DNA of 10,674 nucleotides, taken from positions 1 through 10,674 of the forward strand of contig JADFRV010000061.1 of NCBI GenBank assembly GCA_022561095.1, written 5' to 3'. The first letter of the stretch is position 1. Every line of letters begins with the position of its first letter. The position numbers and the translations under genes are program-made. Below, in pieces: positions 5,919-10,674 of this stretch. The notes under the pieces are model-generated. The model was given only the letters and a program-made list of their open reading frames with translations, made no database searches and was not told the origin of the DNA. This stretch comes from Chloroflexota bacterium (lineage in GTDB: Bacteria; Chloroflexota; Dehalococcoidia; SM23-28-2; RBG-16-64-32).

Positions 5919-6488
5919 GTGAACCTCTTGCATCGCTGGTATTGTAGCTCCGATCGCTGGGCGGGCATATTGCAGGGGCGGCTGATGCCCTGGGTCCTGG
6001 ACGGTGTCGACCTGAGAGACAGCGCCCTGGAGATCGGTCCGGGACCAGGCCTGAGCACGGACTGGCTCCGGCCAAGGGTGCCGCGTCTCACGACGATCGA
6101 GGTGGACGAGAGGCTCGCGCAGTCACTAAAGCGCCGCATGGACGGCACAAACGTCACTGTAGTGAAGGGCGACGCCACCTCGATGCCGTTTCCCGACGGG
6201 TCGTTCAGCGGCGCCGTCTGCTTCACGATGCTCCACCACGTGCCTTCATCGCGGTTGCAGGACCGCCTGCTGGCGGAGACCTACCGGGTGTTGCGACCGG
6301 GCAGTACATTCGCCGGGGCGGATAGCATCCCCAACCTCATCTGGAACCTCGCCCACGTATTCGACACTCGCGTGCCGGTAGACCCCGACGGCTTCGCGGC
6401 GCGGCTGAAGGCGGCCGGGTTCCAGAACGTCAGCGTGGACGCCGGAAGCGATAATTTTCGCTTCCGGGCGAGGAGGCCACCCGGCTAA
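5919..6488 (+). CDS. Class I SAM-dependent methyltransferase
   Basis: Predicted 189-residue Rossmann-fold methyltransferase of the Methyltransf_11 type. Motif I is ALEIGPGPGLSTDWL (36-50), with the SAM-binding glycines 40-44. An acidic residue at the end of strand 2 (IEVDERL, 60-66) would contact the ribose. Motif post-II is VVKGDATSMPFPDGSFSGAVCFTMLHHV (81-108), and LLAETYRVLRPG (117-128) follows. The acceptor substrate cannot be deduced; the C-terminal part (150-189) is short and has no recognised substrate domain, and the overall size is at the small end for this class. I chose GTG 5919 because GAGG lies upstream at 7-base spacing and the promoter at 5853-5881 excludes the upstream TTG. 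The gene is divergent from mscS and convergent with the helicase gene, so it is probably monocistronic. Confidence 0.85.
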   Translation: MNLLHRWYCSSDRWAGILQGRLMPWVLDGVDLRDSALEIGPGPGLSTDWLRPRVPRLTTIEVDERLAQSLKRRMDGTNVTVVKGDATSMPFPDGSFSGAVCFTMLHHVPSSRLQDRLLAETYRVLRPGSTFAGADSIPNLIWNLAHVFDTRVPVDPDGFAARLKAAGFQNVSVDAGSDNFRFRARRPPG

Positions 6489-6493
6489 GGGTT

Positions 6494-6518
6494 AACCCGC
6501 GGACTGAAGTCCGCGGTT
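6494..6518. repeat. TGAA-loop hairpin 1 of a three-hairpin cassette
   Basis: CCGCGGAC (6497-6504) and GTCCGCGG (6509-6516) form a perfect 8-base-pair stem around TGAA; AA/TT extends it past one bulged C. It begins 6 bases after the methyltransferase stop, so it may also end that transcript. Confidence 0.65.
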
Positions 6519-6532
6519 CCGCTTATACCAAG

Positions 6533-6550
6533 GCACACACTTCTGTGTGC
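6533..6550. repeat. Hairpin 2 of the three-hairpin cassette
   Basis: GCACACA and TGTGTGC pair perfectly around the loop CTTC (GAAG on the minus strand). The stem sequence is unrelated to its neighbours. Confidence 0.6.
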
Positions 6551-6567
6551 GGTCCAGCCTACGAGCC

Positions 6568-6585
6568 GACAGGCTGAAGCCTGTC
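6568..6585. repeat. TGAA-loop hairpin 3 of the three-hairpin cassette
   Basis: GACAGGC and GCCTGTC pair perfectly around TGAA. It lies 19 bases beyond the end of the helicase gene on the opposite strand and could act as its terminator. The arrangement CTGAAG at the tip is the same as in hairpin 1. Confidence 0.65.
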
Positions 6586-6603
6586 CTTCAGAGCCGGGTG
6601 CGG

Positions 6604-8943
6604 TCAGGCGTCCACACGCTCCAGCGGGGCGAAGGAGAGGAGCAGCTTCTTGATGCCGGCCTCGCCCTGAAAGGCGACGACGACCTGGTAGTCGGCGCCG
6701 GAGGGCTGGCAGGAGACGACGATCCCCTCACCGAACTTGGGGTGGCGGACGTGATCGCCGGCAGCGAAGGTCTCGGCAGGGGCAGCGGCCTCACCCGAGG
6801 GCGCATCGCGATGCGCCCCTACAGGCTGCGCTGCGGCACCATAGCGGTGTCGCTGGGGCAGGAGGGTGGGTGTATCGGCGCGCTCAGGTTGGGCGATCAG
6901 CTCCGACGGGATGTCCGCCAGGAAACGCGAGGGCGGGTTGTGGCCGCCGCCGAAACCGGCACCCGTGCGGCCGAAGGAGCGGCGGAAGGCGCGGACGAGA
7001 TAGAGGTGCTCCTTGGCGCGGGTCATGCCGACGTAGCAGAGGCGGCGCTCCTCCTCCAGCTGGGCGGGGTCTCCGCTCTCCAGGGAGCGCATGTGGGGCA
7101 GCAGCCCCTCCTCCAGGCCGACGATGAACACGACGGGGAACTCCAGCCCTTTGGCGGCGTGGAGGGTGATGAGGGTGACGGCGTCGGCCTTCTCATCGTA
7201 CTCGTCCACGTCGGTGATGAGGGCGGCGTCCTCGAGGAAGGAGGGGAGGGCGTGCTCGGGCTTGAGCTCGTCGTATTGGGCGGCGACGGCGCGCAGCTCC
7301 TGGACGTTCTCCCAGCGTTCTTCGCCGTCCGGGAGGCTGCCTCGCTCCTCGCCGAGGAGGTACTCGCGGTAGCCGGTACGCTCGATGATCGTGTCCAGCA
7401 GCTCGGAGAGCGATTCCTTCTTTGCGACCTCGATGAGCTCGTTGAGGAGACCGAGGAAGCGGAGGAGGGCGCCCACGGTCCGCCTCTGGAATGGGTGGGC
7501 TCCAGCAGTCGCTCGCCCTTGGACGGGCTCACCTGGTTCGACAGGCTCACCATGAGCGCCAGTCCGTTCTGGTGAGTCGCGTTCGGCGTCTGCGATGAGC
7601 TGGAGGGCGGCGTAGGCGGGAATGGACTGCTCGCCTGACCAGCGGCTGAGCTCTGCCAGGGTGCGGTCGCCGATGCCGCGTGCCGGCACGTTGATGACGC
7701 GCATCAGGGCGACGGAGTCGAACGGGTTGTGCACGAGCCGGAAGTAGGCTAAGAGGTCTTTGACTTCGCGACGCTCGTAGAAGCGGGTGCCGCCGACGAG
7801 GCGGTGGGGGATGTTGCGGCGGACGAACGCCTCTTCCAGGGGGCGCGACTGGGCGTTGGTGCGATACATGACGGCGAAGCCGCGAAGCGGAAGCTTCTCC
7901 GCCTTGGCGAGGCGCTTGACCTCGTCGATGACGAAGGCGGCCTCGCCTTCCTCGTCGTACGCCTCGTAGACGGTGATGGGCCGGCCGGGGCCGTTCTCCG
8001 TCCAGAGGTTCTTCTCCTTGCGCTGCTTGTTGACGGCGATGACGCTGTGGGCGGAGTCGAGGATGGACTGGGTGGAGCGGTAGTTCTGGTCCAGGATGAC
8101 CACGGTGGCGTCCGGGAAGTCGTGCTCGAAGTTGAGGATGTTGCGGATGTCGGCGGCGCGCCAGGTGTAGATCGACTGGTCGGGGTCGCCGACGACGCAG
8201 ATGTTGCGGTGGCGGCTGGCCCACTGCTTGGCGAGGATGTACTGGGCGATGTTGGTGTCCTGGAACTCGTCGACGTGGATGTGAAGGTAGCGCTCGGCGT
8301 GCTTCTCCAGGACTTCCTGGCGCTCCTGGAACAGCTCCACCGTCTTGTTGAGGATGTCGTCGAAGTCCAGGGCGGAGTTCTGCTCCAGAATGTCCTGATA
8401 GCGGAGGAAGACGCGGGAGGTGACCTCCTGGAAGTAGTCGGCGACGAGGGCGGCGAACTGGCGCGGGCCCTGGAGCTCGCTCTTGGCGCGGGAGATGGCG
8501 GAGAGGACGGCGCGAGGGGCGATGCGGCGGGTGTCCAGCGCCAGGTCCTGCATCGCCTGCTTGACGGCGGCGACCTGGTCGGTGGCGTCGTAGATGGCGA
8601 AGGTGCGGGGGACGCCGATCTGCTCGCCGTCGATGCGGAGGGTGCGGGCGCAGACGGCGTGGAAGGTGCCGAGGGTGATGTCCTGGGCCCGCTCCTGGCC
8701 CACCAGGGCGAAGATGCGGTCACGCATCTCGCGGGCGGCCTTGTTGGTGAAGGTGACGGCGAGGATGCGACGAGGATGGACCTGGGCCTCGGTGATGAGG
8801 TAGGCGACGCGGTGGGCGATGACGCGGGTCTTGCCGGAGCCGGGGCCGGCCAGGATGAGGAGGGGGCCATCTGTGTGCTCCACGGCCTCCCGCTGGCGGG
8901 GGTTAAGGGGGGACAGGATGGGGCTCCGGGTGGGAGTGGTCAT
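6604..8943 (-). CDS. pcrA: PcrA/UvrD-type superfamily 1A DNA helicase
   Basis: Predicted 779-residue ATP-dependent 3'-5' DNA helicase of the Rep/PcrA/UvrD group, acting in excision repair, replication restart and clearing of RNA polymerase. Motifs in order (numbered from the ATG): LNPRQREAV and LAGPGSGKT (Q motif and Walker A, Lys38), AVTFTNKAAREM (Ia), HVDEFQDTN (II, about 224-231), VVGDPDQSIYTWRAA (III), LDQNYRST (IV), VTLITLHAAKGLEFPVVF (V) and RRLCYVGMTRAKEHLY (VI). The C-terminus GDHVRHPKFGEGIVVS to the end is the Tudor-like tail that binds RNA polymerase in PcrA. Two odd inserts interrupt it: about residues 457-488 (rich in GEPVEP) and 708-718 (VGAHRDAPSGE), both encoded by repeat-like DNA. 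I chose ATG 8943; a TTG at 8982 is in frame but lies in the -35 box and has no ribosome site. It is separated from the tadG-like gene by a hairpin. Confidence 0.95.
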   Translation of the reverse strand: MTTPTRSPILSPLNPRQREAVEHTDGPLLILAGPGSGKTRVIAHRVAYLITEAQVHPRRILAVTFTNKAAREMRDRIFALVGQERAQDITLGTFHAVCARTLRIDGEQIGVPRTFAIYDATDQVAAVKQAMQDLALDTRRIAPRAVLSAISRAKSELQGPRQFAALVADYFQEVTSRVFLRYQDILEQNSALDFDDILNKTVELFQERQEVLEKHAERYLHIHVDEFQDTNIAQYILAKQWASRHRNICVVGDPDQSIYTWRAADIRNILNFEHDFPDATVVILDQNYRSTQSILDSAHSVIAVNKQRKEKNLWTENGPGRPITVYEAYDEEGEAAFVIDEVKRLAKAEKLPLRGFAVMYRTNAQSRPLEEAFVRRNIPHRLVGGTRFYERREVKDLLAYFRLVHNPFDSVALMRVINVPARGIGDRTLAELSRWSGEQSIPAYAALQLIADAERDSPERTGAHGEPVEPGEPVQGRATAGAHPFQRRTVGALLRFLGLLNELIEVAKKESLSELLDTIIERTGYREYLLGEERGSLPDGEERWENVQELRAVAAQYDELKPEHALPSFLEDAALITDVDEYDEKADAVTLITLHAAKGLEFPVVFIVGLEEGLLPHMRSLESGDPAQLEEERRLCYVGMTRAKEHLYLVRAFRRSFGRTGAGFGGGHNPPSRFLADIPSELIAQPERADTPTLLPQRHRYGAAAQPVGAHRDAPSGEAAAPAETFAAGDHVRHPKFGEGIVVSCQPSGADYQVVVAFQGEAGIKKLLLSFAPLERVDA
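6790..6822. repeat. Palindromic repeat-like insert inside the helicase gene
   Basis: A perfect 20-base palindrome (6799-6818, arms GGGCGCATCG/CGATGCGCCC) is read in frame as VGAHRDAPSGE between the helicase core and the C-terminal Tudor-like tail. Its form, a GC-rich palindrome next to CCCCTAC, resembles short dispersed hairpin repeats of high-GC genomes. Copies elsewhere cannot be checked here. Confidence 0.5.
7490..7576. repeat. Repeat-like insert inside the helicase gene (GEPVEP segment)
   Basis: The plus strand carries GGCTCACC twice with an 18-base period (7526-7533 and 7544-7551), flanking GGTTCGAC, and an inverted pair CTCACCA (7546-7552)/TGGTGAG (7570-7576). The TTCGACAGGCTCACCATGAG core resembles a short intergenic repeat widespread in GC-rich bacteria (from memory, not searched). 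In the helicase frame it encodes the low-complexity segment GAHGEPVEPGEPVQGR, placed where relatives have a short linker before the LSELL helix. Confidence 0.5.
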
Positions 8944-8952
8944 GCCACCCGA

Positions 8953-8982
8953 ATGATACAGGTGTTCGGGTGCGCAGGGCAA
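8953..8982 (-). promoter_or_regulatory. Promoter of the helicase gene, probably giving a leaderless mRNA
   Basis: On the minus strand TTGCCC (8977-8982) and TATCAT (8953-8958) are 18 bases apart. Only 9 bases lie between the -10 box and ATG 8943, so transcription would begin within about 2-4 bases of the start codon, leaving no room for a ribosome site. Confidence 0.55.
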
Positions 8983-8994
8983 CGGAGGGAAGGC

Positions 8995-9029
8995 CGCTGG
9001 CCCCTGCGGGTGTGACGCGGGGGCCAGCG
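8995..9029 (-). terminator. Hairpin terminator after the TadG-like gene
   Basis: CGCTGGCCCC (8995-9004) and GGGGCCAGCG (9020-9029) are perfect reverse complements, with a further GCG/CGC pairing inside the 15-base loop. It starts 37 bases past the tadG-like stop on the minus strand and is followed there by GGCCTTCCC, a poor T-tract. It insulates the helicase promoter. Confidence 0.55.
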
Positions 9030-9065
9030 TGGTGCGATGGAAACTCGAATCTAGCGGGCCAGGGG

Positions 9066-10367
9066 CTACTCCACCAGCTTGGGGCCGTGGCCTGGCACTG
9101 GTATCTCGACGTAGGGGAAGTATTCGACATTGATCACGCTGCCACCCCCGAATTTGATTGTGTCGACGATCATCTGCAGGGCGCCTAGATCACCACCCCC
9201 GAGCAGCTCCAACTGTGCGCTGGGAGCATAGAAAATGCCATTTCCCCCGCCGCCCCCTTCGCCGCTACCCGCGACCCTGACGACGTCGGTGCAGGCTTCG
9301 TCCTGCCAGAAGAGCACGTCTTTGTAGGTGCCGCTGGTCGGAGCGGTGAGGGTGTAAGCAGCGGTCCCCTGCAGGGCGATGGCCCCGCACTTTCCGTCGG
9401 GGGCATTTGGGTTTTCCGGGTCGAAGGTGTTGTAGAAGAAGACGTCTTCCCCGATGATCGTTCCGGCGCTAGAGACTGCGAAGCCTCCACCGGCCATGAT
9501 GTAGGGTCCGGGAAGCAGGGTCACGTTGTCTGCCTGAATCTGCATGCCACCCCAGTAGACACCCGGATGGAGAGTGACATCGGCGCCGATGACGTTGACG
9601 GTGTCGGGGTCGGCGGCGGTGCCGCCCGAGTCAGGTGAGGTGCCGATGGCGTACAGGTCCGGCGGCGTCAGGCCGGCCAGGGGGTCGGAAATCCGGGAGG
9701 GGACCGGCTCCGGCTCCGGGATCAAAGCGCCCGAGCCGGAAATGGACCAGTCACCTTCTTCGTAGTAGAAGATCCCGCCCTCTATCGTCGCGATACTGCT
9801 CCCCGCTTTGTTGATCGCCCCGTTTTGTTCGTTGGCGCAGTCCGAGTTGACCATGATGGCACCGCTGTTGGTGATTGACAGATCGTTGCCACCGACCATC
9901 TGGAAAGCGCTGCACTCGTGCTCGTTGAGGACGAGGATCGCGGCGTTGTTGCCGATGGTGCTTGGTTCGAAGCCAGCGACGGCGCGGGCGCCGACGCCGG
10001 TGCTTTCCAGCCCGAGAACGCGGGCGAAGATGAACGGCATCTCAACTTCGATGACGACCTCCACCGCGTTAGGGTCGCCCTGGTAGGGGGTGTTCACGGT
10101 GATGGTGGCGCCGTTCTCGCTCGTGTAGCCGTTGTTCTCGGCCCACTCCAGGGCATTGGCCTCGGCCGCGCTAGGGGATTCCGGGAGCTCTGAGACGCCG
10201 GCCAGGGCGGCGGCGTCGGCGGCGTTCTGCAGGCTACGCCTCTCTTGGAGGATCATCCCCACATCAATGGACATGGCAACCATGCCCATGAGGACGCCAA
10301 GCGCGAGAACGAACAGGATGAGCATCTGGCCGCTCTCCCGGCGGCCGCGAGCATTCTGAGGTTCCAT
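9066..10367 (-). CDS. TadG-like pilus-associated or secreted protein with beta-repeat ectodomain
   Basis: Predicted 433-residue protein. A basic N-terminus and GQMLILF precede one membrane helix (about residues 14-37), followed by DVGMILQERRSLQNAADAAALAG (about 36-57), the hallmark of the TadE/G-like (PF13400-type) N-terminal region found with Flp/Tad pilus systems. The remainder is extracellular in this model: mostly short strands and turns, including ISGSGALIPEPEPVPSR, LHPGVYWGGMQIQADNVTLLPGPYIMAGGG and GIFYAPSAQLELLGGGDLGALQMIVDTIKFGGG. That strand-turn repetition suggests a beta-helix-like fold. Four cysteines (about 152, 177, 327, 359) could form two disulphides. A run of glycines sits near 370-377. 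No von Willebrand A domain, common in TadG, is seen. ATG 10367 is preceded by GGAGG at 5 bases; the adjacent GTG is too close. No other Tad genes are in the window. The N-terminal family call is good, the ectodomain fold is inference. Confidence 0.82.
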   Translation of the reverse strand: MEPQNARGRRESGQMLILFVLALGVLMGMVAMSIDVGMILQERRSLQNAADAAALAGVSELPESPSAAEANALEWAENNGYTSENGATITVNTPYQGDPNAVEVVIEVEMPFIFARVLGLESTGVGARAVAGFEPSTIGNNAAILVLNEHECSAFQMVGGNDLSITNSGAIMVNSDCANEQNGAINKAGSSIATIEGGIFYYEEGDWSISGSGALIPEPEPVPSRISDPLAGLTPPDLYAIGTSPDSGGTAADPDTVNVIGADVTLHPGVYWGGMQIQADNVTLLPGPYIMAGGGFAVSSAGTIIGEDVFFYNTFDPENPNAPDGKCGAIALQGTAAYTLTAPTSGTYKDVLFWQDEACTDVVRVAGSGEGGGGGNGIFYAPSAQLELLGGGDLGALQMIVDTIKFGGGSVINVEYFPYVEIPVPGHGPKLVE

Positions 10368-10542
10368 CACTGCCTCCGTCCCAAACCCTCATCAGAACGG
10401 AGCGCTGGGCTGACGCTCGCTTTGTCTAATTCGTTTATCGCATGATTGGCTTGAAATTCGGGCGAAGATAACGGCTCATTCGGTGAACGCTTGGTGAACA
10501 AGGCACTTCAGCCAGCGTCCTAAAGTGCGGCGTCGCAGCGCT
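10368..10542 (-). other. Intergenic leader upstream of the TadG-like gene
   Basis: This 175-base gap between a maf-like gene and the TadG-like gene, both on the minus strand, is less GC-rich than its surroundings in 10420-10500. It holds GGTGAAC twice, 11 bases apart (10482-10488 and 10493-10499), and a weak hairpin GCACTT/AAGTGC (10503-10508, 10523-10528) that could terminate the maf-like transcript. I find no promoter pair with confident spacing. Confidence 0.4.
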
Positions 10543-10674
10543 CTAGGGTGCCAGCGGACACTCCGCGCATTGTGGCAGGAGATCCGCCGGAGCGACGCGC
10601 GTCAGGTCTAGCCCCGCCCGGTCCAGCAAGCGTATCGCTGTCCACAGGGGCAGGCCCATCACGTTGCAGTAGCA
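10543..10674 (-). CDS. maf: Maf family nucleotide pyrophosphatase, C-terminal fragment
   Basis: Only the last 43 residues and the stop are in the window; the gene continues past the right edge. The segment CYCNVMGLPLWTAIRLLDRAGLDL corresponds to the C-terminal NVVGLPL...LLREAG signature of Maf proteins, which hydrolyse non-canonical or modified nucleoside triphosphates to monophosphates. The tail ends QCAECPLAP, giving four cysteines in 43 residues (two in CYC, two in CAEC), which could bind a metal, though that is speculation. Catalytic residues of Maf lie in the missing part, so activity cannot be judged. The TadG-like gene follows 175 bases downstream on the same strand. Confidence 0.68.
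   Translation of the reverse strand, partial: CYCNVMGLPLWTAIRLLDRAGLDLTRVAPADLLPQCAECPLAP

Noticed and set aside
6494..6585. CRISPR array
   Set aside because: The hairpins differ in sequence and are not regularly repeated units with spacers; no cas genes are present.
7535..7545. GGTTCGAC as a possible tRNA T-loop
   Set aside because: No acceptor or anticodon arms can be formed around it; it is part of the repeat-like insert in the helicase gene.
6547..7575. Plus-strand frame of 342 codons opposite the helicase 3' half
   Set aside because: It is antisense to motifs V and VI of the helicase and reads through the hairpin cassette; no recognisable domain.
7804..9015. Long plus-strand frame of about 400 codons opposite the helicase gene
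   Set aside because: Composition is an extreme Asp/Gly/Val/Leu-rich mirror of the helicase codons, typical of high-GC antisense frames; all helicase motifs are on the minus strand.

Overview
The window is high-GC bacterial chromosome with tightly packed housekeeping-type genes on both strands and no rRNA, tRNA, CRISPR array, transposase or phage gene that I can see. The gene set is a DUF1461/TIGR01906 membrane protein, a two-domain MazG, a CNVMGLPL-type Maf protein, an archease-RtcB pair and a TadG-like protein, together with dispersed GC-rich hairpin repeats. This fits a Chloroflexota-like (perhaps Dehalococcoidia-related) organism. That taxonomic guess is inference from family resemblance, not a search.

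Layout from left to right. (1) Positions 1-429, minus: 3'-truncated DUF1461 membrane protein with a good sigma70-like promoter but no ordinary start codon. (2) 559-1344, plus: mazG nucleotide pyrophosphohydrolase. (3) 1424-2002, plus: thioredoxin-fold protein with a single active-site cysteine (WCPD). (4) 2003-2428: long non-coding gap packed with four consecutive hairpins, then a less GC-rich leader. (5) 2429-2851 and 2878-4341, plus: archease and rtcB, an RNA-ligation operon closed by a strong hairpin terminator at 4395-4431. (6) 4480-4797, minus: unrecognised 105-residue protein with a near-perfect promoter of its own, downstream of an MscS channel gene (4879-5772, minus). (7) 5919-6488, plus: class I SAM methyltransferase, divergent from mscS. 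(8) 6494-6585: three hairpins in a row between convergent genes. (9) 6604-8943, minus: PcrA/UvrD helicase whose coding sequence seems to have absorbed two repeat-derived inserts. (10) 9066-10367, minus: TadG-like secreted or pilus-associated protein. (11) 10543-10674, minus: C-terminal end of a probable Maf protein.

Functionally, MazG and Maf would both clean non-canonical nucleotides from the pool, PcrA/UvrD works in repair and replication conflicts, and archease plus RtcB rejoin RNA with 2',3'-cyclic phosphate ends. MscS handles osmotic downshock. No single pathway links the whole window; only archease-rtcB is a clear two-gene system, and it is a known one. I did not find a convincing new multi-gene system. 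The less ordinary signals are the hairpins that share a TGAA loop but have unrelated stems, the repeat-like inserts kept in frame inside the helicase gene, the structured gap upstream of archease, a probably leaderless helicase mRNA, and the missing canonical start codon of the DUF1461 gene.
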